DNA from: Apium graveolens
Taxonomy: Eukaryota; Streptophyta; Magnoliopsida; Apiales; Apiaceae
Length of the DNA: 64,000 nucleotides
Reading direction: 5' to 3'
NCBI RefSeq assembly: GCF_009905375.1
Contig: NC_133653.1
Coordinates: 56,552,374 to 56,616,373, forward strand
Below are positions 1-11,890 of this stretch, piece after piece (the first letter of the stretch is position 1; each line of letters starts with the position of its first letter). Below the pieces are notes generated by a model. The model searched no databases, was not told the DNA's origin, and saw nothing but the letters and a program-made list of their open reading frames with translations. The position numbers were made by a program, and so were the translations under genes.

Positions 1-2040
1 ACTTTAATCTGCAAGGCAGTGGACCAAATCACATACAACTGACTTAATTATTGGAGATCCTGAAGCAGGTGTCAGAACTAGAAATGCAACATCAAATGAA
101 TGTCTCTATCATTCTTTTCTATCTCAGAATGAACCAAAGAAAGTGGAAGAAGCTCTTCAAGATGGTGATTGGGTGCAAGCAATGCAAGGAGAGTTAAATG
201 AATTTGAAAGAAATAAAGTTTGGACCCTAGTGCCAAGACCAAAGAATAGATCAGTTGTTGGCACAAAATGGGTGTTCAGAAACAAAACTGATAGTGATGG
301 CATAATTACAAGGAATAAAGCAAGGCTGGATGCTAAAGGCTACTCTCAATAGAAGGGTATTGATTATGATGAAACATTTGCACCAGTTGCTAGATTAGAA
401 GCCATAAGGATCTTTTTGGCTTATGCTGCTCACAAAAAGTTTAAAGTCTTTCAAATGGATGTGAAAAGTGCTTTTCTTAATGGAGAATTGGAAAAAGAGG
501 TCTATGTTGAACAACCTCCAGGCTTTGTAGATTCAAAAATTCCAAATCATGTCTACAGGCTTGATAAAACACTTTATGGCCTTAAGCAAGCTCCTAGAGC
601 ATGGTATGAGACTTTAGCTCAATTCCTTCTAGAAAGTGGATTTCACAGAGGTACAATTGATAAAACACTGTTCTACCTCAACCATGGAAATGACTTACTT
701 TTGGTACAAATATATGTTGATGATATCATATTTGGTTCTATAAATGCCAAACTATGTGAGAGGTTTACAAAGCTAATACAATCAAGATATCAAATAAGTA
801 TGATGGGAGAACTCATCTATTTTCTGGGACCTTAGCGAGTGTGGAATTTTATATCTTATGACATATGGATTGTGGAAAATGATTTTTGTTTTATAAAATT
901 ATGATACTTGATCCACTAGTGTAGAATTGTTTTCTTGATGGGCCTTGGCTCATTACTTACAAATTTTCAGGTGCTTAGCTTTTGGGACATCTTAAAGGTG
1001 GACTTGATTTGAGCTTGCTTGGGAATAATATTTAAGTGATTATGTTTGTATTGGAGCTGCGTCTCTCAGGATTTGCTTTATTTTCAGCTTAGATGATTTT
1101 ATTTCTGTCTCGAATTTTAGAATTTTATGGAAAACTAGAAACTTATTCTTATTATGGATTTAATTTAGAGTTTTAGTTGAATATTTAAGTATAATTATTT
1201 TCTGAAAAGTCGGGGTATTACACTTCAAGTCAAGCAAAATGAAGAAGGTACTTTTATCTGTCAATCCAAGTACACCAGAAACTTACTGAAGAAGTTTGGA
1301 ATGCAAGATAGTTCAATAACATCCACTCTCATGGCCACTGCAACCAAGTTAGATAAAGATACTAGTTCATCAGTAGATATTACTAACTACAGAGGTATGA
1401 TTGGCTCTTTACTCTATTTAACTGCAAGTAGACCTGATATCATGTATGTTACCTGTCTTTGTGCAAGATTTCAGGCTGATCCAAGAGAACCTCACTTAAT
1501 AGCTGTGAAAAGAATTTTTAAGTACCTTAAGGGTACATCTGATCTGGGATTGTGGTATCCTAGAGAACCAGATTTTAAGCTAATAGGTTACTCAGATGTA
1601 GATTTTGCAGGATGCAAAATAGACAGGAAAAACACTAGTGGAAGCTGCCAATTTCTTGGAGGCAGATTGGTTTCTTGGTTTAGCAAGAAACAGAAGTCAA
1701 TTTCTTGGAAGCTGTAGGAAGCTGTTGTGCACAGATTCTTTGGATGAAGAATCAATTACTAAATTATGGGTTAAAATTTTCTAAAATCCCTATTTACTGT
1801 GATAATCAAAGTGCTATTGCTATGACAGGTAATCCAGTTCAACACTCAATGACAAAGCACATCAGCATTAGGTACCATTTCATAAGGGAACATGTGATTG
1901 AAGGTACAGTGGAATTGCATTTTGTTCCAACAGATCAACAACTAGCAGATATCTTCACAAAACCACTATGTGAAGCTACTTTTACAAGACTGGTAAATGA
2001 ACTTGGAATGGTTTCAGGTACTTTCTCTAAATCTGCTTAG
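1..2040 (+). pseudogene. Copia pol fragment: reverse transcriptase and RNase H (element A)
   Basis: The reading starts in the linker before RT. RT motifs are visible: WVFRNK (about 270), [14 protein letters not shown] (about 454-495) and the catalytic YVDDIIF (about 714-734). RNase H carries YRGMIGSLLYL, RPDIMY, the acidic segment GYSDVDFAGCKIDRK (about 1588-1632) and the C-terminal ADIFTKPL (about 1945). Breaks: a TAG after GYSQ (349-351), a 393-bp insertion at 831-1223 within the YFLGLQ motif, and a small deletion near 1700 that removes the TAEAEY active-site segment of RNase H. The gene is therefore non-functional. Similarity to the pol of element B, at 51561-48722 on the other strand, is strong in gene order and motif wording. 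Confidence 0.9.
831..1223 (+). mobile_element. Insertion inside RT, LTR-3'-end-like fragment
   Basis: The RT codons are interrupted after TTTCTGGGAC (821-830) and resume at 1224 with TTCAAGTCAAG. The 393-bp insert is AT-rich with no ORF. Its right edge, GTCGGGGTATTACA, resembles the end of the Gypsy LTR of element G2 (GGGGTGTTACA at 22172-22181). No clean TG start or target duplication is visible, only CTT on both sides. It may be a truncated or solo LTR of an unidentified Gypsy family. Confidence 0.5.
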
Positions 2041-3544
2041 TTTTTGTTCTCATGCATCAGACTTTATGATCAGTGTTTACAGATTGTCTTATCTTCATGA
2101 AATCTGTTCTTTAAGTGAAATTCATTAAATACTAATTATTATCTGATGTGGATCTTTAAACTCTGATAGTGTTTTGAATGTTATGTGACTATTCAATCCA
2201 ATAAGGATAACTGTGCTAGATGCTGACCTAGTAGTCTTTAACATACTAGAAATCCCATGTTTGAATTAGTTGTTTATGTGGAAACTCATTAACACAAGCA
2301 AATTCTGATTTTGAGCTTAGTCAAGTTTACTTTGTGTATCTTATTACTAAGTCACAAACTAAATTCTTGTTTCTTATCTGTTAAATTATGATGTCAGTAA
2401 ATATTAAAGATGAATTAAATGCTGATAAGCCTCACTTATCAAAAGAAAAGAAAATAAAAGTCAGGTACTCCTTTGAGATCTAGAGTAAATATGTGGAAGG
2501 GAAGACCCAAGTGCATTGCTGGTATTAAGTAATATGCATTAGAAAAGAAAATAAATTTTCTTGGTGACTTTTCACATTCTCTGATTACTGGAGAAATACT
2601 ATGACAACAGCATAAATTCTGATAAGCAGTCGTGACTCACTTACACTGAGAAGCCACTGTAAAAAGGAATTTCAAAAGATGCATAAAATGAGCACAAACA
2701 GTTGAGGTGGACTCTTGCATAAATTTGTTCTATAGTAGACTTCCTGATTGATGATAGATTTTAAGCACTTTTATTAGTTATGCCTTATTTCTAAGATGTA
2801 CTGAAGTTAATCAGACTTTAATCTTTATCTGATATTTTGCTGAATGCACACACTTTCACTCCATATGAATGATGAAAATTACTGTGGTGATTAAGTTGTT
2901 TTTGACAAACAGTTAAGTGTCATTTGCATAAATTCTGAGAACAAGTTCTGATGGAAGTTTTGATGATTCAACTCTGAAGAAAACAAGTCAGTATTTGTAT
3001 GAAGAATCACAGAAAAAGATACATTTTTTGAGTTCAGAAGCCATATTCTGATGACTATTAAAATTTGATATAAGTTAAGTTCTGATATTAAATCCTGATG
3101 GAATCCTTGATGCTTACATGGCATTATTCTTTACTTGACTTATTTGTGGTAAAAACTGAAACAGTCATATTTAAATCAGAATATATTTGGGTAAAATAAA
3201 AGCAGTCATAATCATTATGGGTTAGTGGTAAATGTGTTTGTCCTGAAAAACTGCATGTGCGCGGTAATTATTTCTTATTTTACGTGCCCATTAACTCCTA
3301 CTTTACTTGTTTACTGACTGTTCACACGTTGTCAGGTGTAAAGTGTATCCCATGCTTCAAAAATATCATTGTTGAGTGGAGAGAGTATATATATAGGGGT
3401 TAAAAATTTTCTAATCTTTTACTTATTTTTCTATTCTTAATCTCTTTTATTCTCTCTCTCTCTAATATTCTTTGAAGCGTTTTCTTTCAGGATTTTTATC
3501 AAACACCTTGCAAACGCTATCTTTCTCACTTAATTTCTACAGAG
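2041..3544 (+). promoter_or_regulatory. Spacer before envelope-like ORF, possible internal promoter region (element A)
   Basis: No gene is seen in this 1.5 kb. It repeats short CTGAT-type words, densest at 2935-3100. One of them, TTAAGTTCTGATAT (3075-3088), is the exact reverse complement of a 14-bp stretch in the LTR (7664-7677). At 3386-3395 there is a TATATATATA tract followed by AGGGG, then a pyrimidine-rich stretch (3400-3530, with CTCTCTCTCTCT) of the kind found in plant 5' leaders, then the ATG at 3545. This order suggests a promoter for the third ORF. That is inference, not proof. Confidence 0.4.
3386..3395 (+). promoter_or_regulatory. TATA-like box upstream of envelope-like ORF (element A)
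   Basis: TATATATATA lies 150 bp before the ATG at 3545, with a CT-rich leader between them. It could also be a plain TA microsatellite, but element B has a canonical TATAAAAG in the matching place. Confidence 0.4.
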
Positions 3545-6500
3545 ATGGCACCAAAAGACTTGATTTTCAATGGAGTTAAGTTTGTTCCCAACAACTACTC
3601 GTCTATTCTTAACAAGGCTGATGATCCATCGTAACTTCACTTTATTCAGGATTTCCTTACTAATTCTGATATTGGGTATGCTTTGACCCAACCTAAAGAA
3701 TTCTCTGGCACCCCAGTGCTGGAGTTTTGGAGAAGTGGAATCTATTATGATGGTGGTGCTCAAGGGTCCCCAAGTATTATTTTTACAACAGGGGAGGATG
3801 AGCATGTCGTGATTTTGGCTACATTACGCCAAGCATTGTAGTTTCCTGAGAACTGTGCTTATACAACTGTTGAGGAGCCAGTTCTTCAAAATATGATGGC
3901 CAGTCTGGGGTATGAAAAGACATTGGCAAAACTGGGTCAATTGAAAAGATCCAACATAAGGAGGGAATGAAGTTTCTTTTTTGACTGCATTACAAAGACC
4001 TTCGCCAACAAATGTTCTAATTTTGATGCAATCCCCATACTCAGTCAACAAATCGGGTATGCTCTCATTAATCAAACTGATTTTGATTATGCAAGTGTTG
4101 TTTTAGGCTTTATTGGGGATAGGATGACAGAAGATAAGAATACTGTCTATTTTTCTAGATTCTGTCAGCTTATCTATAGTTTTTATTGTGCTGATAAGCC
4201 CCAATTAGCCAGTAAATTACTTCCATCATTTAGACTAGCTAAAAGAGCTTTTAATGACTTATTATCTACTGATAATAAGAAGGCTGTATTAAGACCCCTT
4301 TGAATTCCTTTATCTGTCAAACAAGCCTTAATAATCTATGATCCAGTTACATACACTGCATTATATCCTGATGTCCAACCATCTGAACCTCAACCATCAG
4401 CACCTACCACCACTACCCAAACACCATAAACTTCTCAACCACAACCAAAATCTACCATCAGGACATCTGTTAAACCATCACCTCAATCATCTCAACCTGA
4501 ATCATCAGCACATACCATCAGATCTTCATCTTCCAGGCCAAAGAGGACAAAGTTTGTTCCTCAACCTCCACAAAAGAGAAGGAAGATGATTCTCAGAGAT
4601 GAATCTGATAGTGATAAAGAGGAAACAATTGAAGCATGGGTTCATGCATCAGAACCTGTGATAGTTGAAGCTGAGAATGTTACTTCTCAGAAAGAAACTG
4701 CAGCTCAAAGTTCTGGTACTCTGAAGAAGAAATCTGTAAGTTCTGAAGCTGCTAAAGCAACTCCTTCATTGGCAAGGAGATTGAAGAAAATGAAGGCTAG
4801 GAGGTATTTGGCTAAGGCTCCATCAGAAGATACTAAAGAAGCTGAGGAAGGGGATCAGGAATCAATGATCTCACAAGAACCAATTGTTATTAAGCCCTTC
4901 CAGCTCAAGCAAAAGACACTGCTACTGATACAGTTTTAACCCCTCATGTCTCACCTATTAAAGCTACAAATGATGCTAAAGAACAAACTGAAAATTCTGA
5001 AATAGATATTCACAATTTGAATATACCAAATGTTATTTATCTGGAAGCTACATCTACAGAAGCTCAGCAATCTCCAACTCATTTTCCAATTTTAAATGCT
5101 GAGATACCATCTACATCAACCACACCAGCTCTGGAGATAAATTATGATGTTCAGAATTTAAATGAAGTTGTTCCTGAATCTCCAGTTACTTCACACACTG
5201 TTGTGTTGTCAGAACATAATGAGTCTTCCTCAAGTTCTGAAGACAGTGTTTCTGCTGAGACTCCAATTCCTATACTAGGAAAGGAAGAATTGGTGAAGAA
5301 ATTTGTTGAAAAGGAAGCACTTATTCCTTGGGAGGATACTCACAGAGGTGTGGAGTGGAACAAGAAGTGGAATGACACTGATTTCATTCCAAGTTCTAAC
5401 ATTCTGACAGAGCATATTGCTAAAGCTGATGAGTTGCTCACAAATGCTGATTTAAAGACACAACTCAAGATTACTGCTCAATCAACCAGACATCTTCAAG
5501 GTCTATATTATTCTACTTTTGAGAAGGTTGATACACTAAAGGAACATGCAGATAAGCTAGATCTACAGCTTAAGCTTGACAAGAACAGATATATCAGACC
5601 TACTCTTGAGAAAATTAAAGCCATTGAGAAGATTCAAGAGTAGCAATAGGCCCAAACTGATGAGGTCCTGGCTAACCAAGTTTCTCAGAAAGCTCAATTG
5701 GAAGAAATCCAATCTTTAGTTGAACTTCTTCTTTCTCTCTTACTTCCTGATGATGCCAAAAAGGGGGAGAAGGTAGTTAAGTCCAAATGCTCACCTACTG
5801 AAATACTGAAGAAAAAGGATGATAAAAGTGATGACCAGGGAAACTCTGATAAGAGTAGAGGTCAAGGAAAATTTAAGGAAAATCTTCTGCACAGAACAAG
5901 TCAAGTTCTGATGCTGTGAATGCTAAAAGAATGAAGTCAAGTTCTGATAAACAAAGTCTGATGTCAAGTTCTGATATTCTGATTCAGTCAGGATCTAAAG
6001 TCGCTCAGAAGTTTTTACAAACTCTGAAGCTAAAAGGGAAGCAGACTACTGTTTATTACAAAAATCCTAAAATCCAGACACTTGATGAGGAGATAGCTAT
6101 AAGATTATTTCTGAAACAAAATCCAGGAATGGATTTGGAAACTCTCAAGGAGGAAGAAGCTAGATTTTCTGTTGAGAAGACAAATCTTAAGTCTAAAGCT
6201 TCTGATGCAAAGAAACCTCCAAGGCTAAGGAAAAAGGCATTGTGATCAGGGAAAAGTCAAATTCTGAGACTTCAAAGTCTAAGACTAGATCACAAACTAA
6301 GATTGATCCTAAGTCAAAAGGGAAAGAAAAGGTTGGTGAACCTTTAAATATTGATAAAAGATAAGTTCTTCCATTCCAGTCTATCAAACTACAATGCATG
6401 ATGATGATTTGATAAAAGATGAAACTGTTCAAATTCTGAAGAAAAGAAAGATAATTGAAGAATCTAAAACAACCTCTGACACTGCTCAAGTTGTTCAGAA

Positions 6501-7365
6501 TGAAGAACATCAAGCTATAGAAGAAACAACAAATTCTGATCAAGTTAATTTGGAAAAGATGACAATTGTTGATAAGAAGAAGCTGTTATGGAAGAAAGCT
6601 ACTCCAGTTGAACCAAAATCCAATCTCTTGATGAATCAACTTGCAACATTTAGGTTGAGATCCAAGCAACCTAGAGATAAAGCTGGATTAGGTTCTGATG
6701 AAGAGAAAATACAAACAGGAGTAGAAGTTACTATAAGAGATCCTTTCATGTTGACAGACAAATCATATGAACAAATCAAACAAAAGCACCTTGACAAGGT
6801 GTTGTCTGCTCAAATCGTGATAGATGCTCATGATAAGGAAAATCTAAAGGAGAAATTGATTTTATTTCTCTTTGATGGATTAACTTACAGACTAGCTGAT
6901 ACTGATGTGCTAAAGAAGTCTGTCATAGAACTTTAACATATTCACTATCTTCTGGAAGTAAAATCTGATGTTACAAGAAGATGGTCAGAATACATTTTGA
7001 AGGCTATAAGAGATCTATTCAGAATCTCTGGTACAAAGACTTCTCAGTATATACCAATGATTACTGAAGATGATGAAAGAGAAATTCCTATGCTGAAGAA
7101 TTCTGCTAAGGTGGAAGTTATTCTGAAAGGAAAATGCTTATGTTATAATGAAAACTCTTCACATCCTAGAGTTATCAGACTTGGTGATGGACTTGAAAGA
7201 ACATCAATTCAAGCTCTCAGAACAGCCATTTATCAGATTGGTGATAGTAAAGATGAAGAACTGATGCAGGTCAAAGTACAGTTAGTTGAAATTCTGAGGA
7301 AAGCTGAAGACAAGCTGGTAAGAGATTTTGTTAAGAATCATTATGGATTCAGATTGATCCAGTGA
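3545..7365 (+). pseudogene. Sirevirus envelope-like third ORF, decayed (element A)
   Basis: The chosen start is the ATG at 3545 (MAPKDLIFNG...), which matches the MAPVVKIM... start in element B. The N-terminal part shares the wording ...VLEFWRSG...IIFTTGEDEHVV...LRQAL.FPEN with B (...VVEEIWTTAEFN...ISFSLKGKDYYI...SCFKLPEN). The later parts are a Ser/Pro-rich and Lys/Glu-rich, probably disordered, region (4338-6240) and a C-terminal piece (6394-7365) with charged helical stretches. Sirevirus third ORFs are called envelope-like by position; their function is unproven and no clear membrane segment is visible here. Frame changes and stops (for example near 3632, 3838, 4939, 5641, 5917, 6243, 6934) break it throughout, so no full protein can be made. 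Confidence 0.65.
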
Positions 7366-7493
7366 AGTTGGTAAAGCTAAAAGGACTGTAAATTATAGTT
7401 AATAGTCTTATTAAACTCTTTTTGCATTTGAACTTAAATGTTTTTGACATCATCAAATCTATTAACTTGTATATTTTGCACAATTTACAAGTT

Positions 7494-7502
7494 GGGGGAG
7501 AT
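7494..7502 (+). other. Polypurine tract (element A)
   Basis: GGGGGAGAT directly abuts the TGTTAG start of the 3' LTR. This is the usual plus-strand priming site of Copia elements; the 3' LTR of element B has the same layout. Confidence 0.85.
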
Positions 7503-8097
7503 TGTTAGATATATTTGAGATGTCATGTCTAATATGTTTCATGTTTAGTTTTCAGATCTTAACAAACAGGAAATATCAGTACTTACTGGAATCAGTACTT
7601 ACTGGAAGTCAGAACTTAAGGATATCAGGACTTAGATTATCAGAAGATAACATTAGAAGATGGATATCAGAACTTAAGTACTGGAGGACTAACAGTTAAG
7701 GAAGGAAGCTGATTTACAGGAAAGAAGATCGAGACTAATACAAAAAGAAGATATGCATGGAAATAGTTAGTAGACTTAAAGAATTGTATAAGATATTTGA
7801 TTGATATATTTTAAGAGACAGAATTATATTCCATATCAATTAGAAGTTATCTTGTAACTGTGTACTATATAAACACAGACATAGGTTTACACTATATATG
7901 TTATCATTATCGAGAAGATCATACATTATAACCTAGCAGCTCTCGTGATATTTGTTCATCACTGAGAGAGAACAGTTCCATTGTAATAGAGTTTATTATA
8001 TCGAATATATATGTTTACTGTTACTTGTGTTCGAAATTGATTTAATTGTATTCTACACTGTATTCAACCCCCTTTTACAGTGTTGTGTGACCTAACA
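7503..8097 (+). repeat. 3' LTR of element A (595 bp)
   Basis: It runs from TGTTAGATAT to GACCTAACA, with TG...CA ends and a TGTTAG/CTAACA terminal inverted repeat. The purine tract lies before it and foreign Copia coding sequence begins right after it. A TATATAAA box is at 7866-7873. U3 carries a motif cluster at 7575-7685. The partner 5' LTR is outside the window, so no age estimate is possible. Confidence 0.88.
7575..7685 (+). repeat. U3 motif cluster in LTR A (ATCAGnACTTA)
   Basis: A perfect 16-bp tandem pair, ATCAGTACTTACTGGA, lies at 7575-7590 and 7591-7606. Variants TCAGAACTTAAG (about 7609), ATCAGGACTTA (about 7624) and ATATCAGAACTTAA (7664-7677) follow. The cluster sits 180-290 bp upstream of the LTR TATA box, an enhancer-like place. 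Confidence 0.7.
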
Positions 8098-8318
8098 TGT
8101 TTTGTATTTAAAACTTCTGAAAGGGATAGTATATTTGATTCTAAATCTTATGAAGCTATATTTTTGGGTTATACTTTAACAAGTCATGCTTATAAAATTT
8201 ATAATCTATCTAAAAATGTTGTTGAAGGGTCTATTGATGTTTCATCAAGAGTTTAATGATGATCTGTCAAGGGAAGAGGAAGATGTTGCACGTACAGGTA
8301 CTGGCAGCGAGCTGGAAG
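8098..8318 (+). pseudogene. Copia integrase C-terminal fragment (C3 piece 1)
   Basis: The first codons read CFVFKTSERD...SKSYEAIFLGYTLTSHAYKIYNL, the usual end of Copia integrase (the GYS..S.AYR.YN-type motif). The 5' side is cut by the LTR of element A at 8097 and the 3' side by G1 at 8319. A frame slip follows about 8240. Sequence continues at 17004. Confidence 0.8.
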
Positions 8319-11300
8319 TGTAATATCCGGGATATATCGTGTAATTATTTTGCTAATAAATAATTATTATATGTGTTCAGTATCTATTCTGTGAATTATT
8401 TGTTAAGTGTTAAATGTGTTTGGATGTTTAAAAATAATATTAATTGAGTATTTTAATTTTTATATGTCCAAAATAAAATATAGATAATTGTCATATCTTC
8501 CTAATTATTTTTATGTTGATTTATGATTTTATAGGAAATATATGGATTTTATAAAATCTTTTTCCGAGTATTTAAAAACTATATTATACAAACGGGAACC
8601 AACCGACGTCATCCGTTTTTTACGTTTTCATAAACCGAAACTCTTCCGAAAACTCCTTCCTAACATAATTACAATATTCTGAGCATTTTCCATGTTTTGA
8701 CTTTTTCGATCCGCCGTACGGTTTGTCCTGCGCGGGTCACGGCGCAACATTTTCGATACATTATTCGTTTCGATAAATCGATAAAACTCGTATTTTCGAT
8801 AAACGGGATCTTTTTATTAAACTATCACAATTATCACCTCGTAATACGTGTAACCAGGCGCTGAGACCAAGACCGCAATATAAATTGTACTGGTTTGGAT
8901 AATTATCCCGAAAACCGGTACCGGTTGGATTAGTTTTTATAAATAAACGTACCATTTTGTATCTGGAATGATCCAACGGGATACTAATTTTCCGTAAATA
9001 TAAATAGCCTTTACCGTATTTTATTCCGTATCATAAATCATTTGCAGTCAATAATTATATAATTTTCCAGAGAAAATACTTATATTCATATAATCTTCTG
9101 AAAATCAAACCACAAATTGAAGGTGTTAGTGAAGTCCGATTGGAACGCTCGAGTAACCAAAACAGAGGTTTTGAGGTGTTCTTTCAGTTTCTTCAAGTTG
9201 CAGAACTGCAGAAATCAAGGTTTATTTTCTATATTTTTATTTATTTTTGAATTATTTTAATTAAAAATATGATTTTTTGTTCGGATGATTGTTTGGATGA
9301 TTTGATGATTGCATGTTGTAGAGCTTGTTTTCATGATGATTTTCATATGTCATATGACTGATTTGGAGTTCAATAACATGTTCAAAATTGAGTTTAATCT
9401 TCGAATTTTGAAATTAGGGTTTATAACCCGTATGAATGTTTTCAATTGAAATTTGGGGCTTTTTGATTTAGGGGTTATTAGCTGTTGATTTATAGTGGGT
9501 TGAGTTCCTTATGAAATTTGCAATCGATTGGTATATAGCTCATTAACAGAGGATGTCTGAATCGAAGGGAGTTGTATTTTGAAGTTTTCGTCGGTTCACC
9601 AGAAACCGGTGATGTTCTTGGCCATTTTCCGGCCAGGACAGGGATTATTGATGTAATTTGATTGCATGGTTGTGTTCCTGGTTATCTGTAGATTATATCT
9701 GGAGTAGATGGTGGGGTGAGGATGCCGGAATCGTGTTCTCCGACCACCCCTGTATTTTCCGGCGACTAGACTGCAAAATTGGAGTTTAGTCCCTGTACTT
9801 TTATAGGTGATGAAGTTTAGTCCCCCAAGTTTCCAAAATTTGCAAAAATAGGATTCCTGTTTTAAAAATATTCAAAAATCAAATTTTCTATTTATTTTAA
9901 TTATAAAAAATCATTTTTAATTTCTGAAAATTCTAAAAATCATTATTTTAATTCCAAAAATTATTTTTAATTCAAAAATAAATCTGAATTAATTAGTTAA
10001 TTAATTTCAGTTAATATTTAATTGATTAATTGGTCAATTATTTTTAAAAATGATTTAAAAATTCCGAAAAATAGTTTCGAGCTTTAAAATATTATTTTAA
10101 ATTGTTTTCAAGGCTCTATAATTATTATAAAATTGGTTTGAAGCCAGATTTGGCCAGCCGAACCCTGTTTATTACTCCGAAATTGATCCAACGACCCGTT
10201 TTAATTCTGAAAAATGTTTTAAAAATCATTTTAAATACCCGAAAGCCTATTTATGACCCGAGACTCCATTATAAATGATATATCATTGATTGTTTAACGT
10301 GTTATGTGTTATATATGACTTGTTGGTTGACTGTCGGTATATATATATATTTGATGTTTACTTATTTATAGTATAACTTTCAATCCGTTAATCAGATTTG
10401 GGTGAAACGAAGGGTAGATAGAAGTATATGTCGAATAGAATCGTATGAGTTGAATATTGATAGATGCTTATAATATATGAGCAGAAGAGGCAAGGCGTAG
10501 GAAAGAGAAATAGATAGTCGAGGAGTAGACGGTTGTGATTGAAAGTTAGAGAAGTGTAGCAAGCTAATACCAGGCAAGTGTTCTGAACTTTCTCGAGATA
10601 TATTATAGTGGATTGATAGTCCTATTTTATATTGTAAGTGCTTTGAAGCACTGAACCCAAAACCCTGATTCCATTTATTGAGCTTGAGCCGTAAACCTTA
10701 TTCTTTCTAAATCGTTGATTGTTGTACACCCAAATACGAACCACAGATATACGATACTACTCCACAAATACATACAAACTAAATACCAAACACTGAACCG
10801 AATTACTTATATACTCAAACCATTGTACCTTATGATTTGAAAGACCAATTCTTGGTAAACCTGAAATATTGATTCCTTTATTATCCAATTCTTTCATTAC
10901 CTAACATCCAAGCTTTGAAAATGCCATATTGATCCTTATAAAGATTGAAACCATTTCATTATTGAACGTCCAATATTGTTAATGATTCTGTTTATTGCTT
11001 ATTACTGTTTATTCTGTTATTATGTTAGAATTGGATTGTTTTTATAAAATTGTGGACCGGATTCGTGGTCAGACCATATAATGGTCAAGTTAGGCCAATG
11101 TGTTCCTTGGATCCAGTAGTTAGAGCAGTGTTGTGTGCTTTGCTCGGGGTTAGTGCGTGACTGATCAGCAGCCTAACCTTGGTTTTTAAAATGAAAATAT
11201 AATATCCAATTCTAAATCATAATTCATTATTCACTTGATATCATAACCCTTTCCATTTGATGATCATTATTCTCAGTTTTGTCATTGTGACTTGCTGAGC

Positions 11301-11692
11301 TAGTTAGCTCATTTGTGCGATATTGTTTATGTTCTTTTCCAGTTAAGAAGGAACCAGTTGGTAACGAGGATCCCCAGTCCAGCACGAGAGCTAGGGGTTC
11401 AGGTTGATCAAGTTAAGCTAGTAGGCACCTTTTGGAGTAATTTAAGTTTGTAAAAGTTTGTAATAATGTTTAATACTCAGTTCTGAGTTTGGATAGTTGG
11501 GATTTGAACGTTTGTAATATAAGTAGGTGTGTTTGGCTTGTGTGCATACTTTAACCTATTGCGGTCCGTGATAGCTGGTAAGTATGGTCACTGCATATTA
11601 TTATTTTTTTTTATTATTGTTATAAGCAGGTTGTAAATAAGGTATGTGTGTGTGGACCCAAAAGTTCTGACCCGGATTTGGAGGGCGCAACA
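8319..11692 (+). repeat. 5' LTR of G1 (3374 bp)
   Basis: It starts TGTAATATCC and ends GCGCAACA, just before the primer site. The part from 10505 to 11692 is repeated at 15806-16998 with only scattered substitutions. No ORF is believable in it. An AT-rich stretch lies at 9880-10130, and short TA and ATT simple repeats occur near 10337 and 11600. Confidence 0.85.
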
Positions 11693-11696
11693 GGTT

Positions 11697-11708
11697 TGGT
11701 ATCAGAGC
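11697..11708 (+). other. Primer binding site of G1 (tRNA-iMet)
   Basis: TGGTATCAGAGC, four bases after the LTR end, complementary to the 3' end of plant initiator tRNA-Met. Confidence 0.9.
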
Positions 11709-11890
11709 TATAGGTTATAAGTCACTGACACAAGCCTAGGTTGACGGGAATGGGTAGATGGTTAGGATTAGAAGTAAGGAATAGAAAGATAGAATGTCGA
11801 GAGGTTGAGTGCTACGGTATAATAGGTATTATTATAATTCGCGTCGTGGTTCGAGATTCTTATACTGCGATATGATTTCCGATAGCAGCG

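Larger units (their letters stand above)
1..8097 (+). mobile_element. Sirevirus-like Copia retrotransposon A, 3' part
   Basis: Order seen: RT/RNase H (1-2040), a non-coding spacer, an envelope-like third ORF (3545-7365), a purine tract and a 3' LTR (7503-8097). Having a third ORF after RNase H is the hallmark of the Sirevirus (SIRE1-type) branch of plant Copia elements. The 5' LTR, gag, protease and integrase lie outside the window. The element sits inside the integrase of another Copia element, which resumes at 8098. The target duplication would begin TGTTT, but its partner is out of view. The coding parts hold several stops and a 393-bp insertion, so this copy is dead. Confidence 0.85.
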
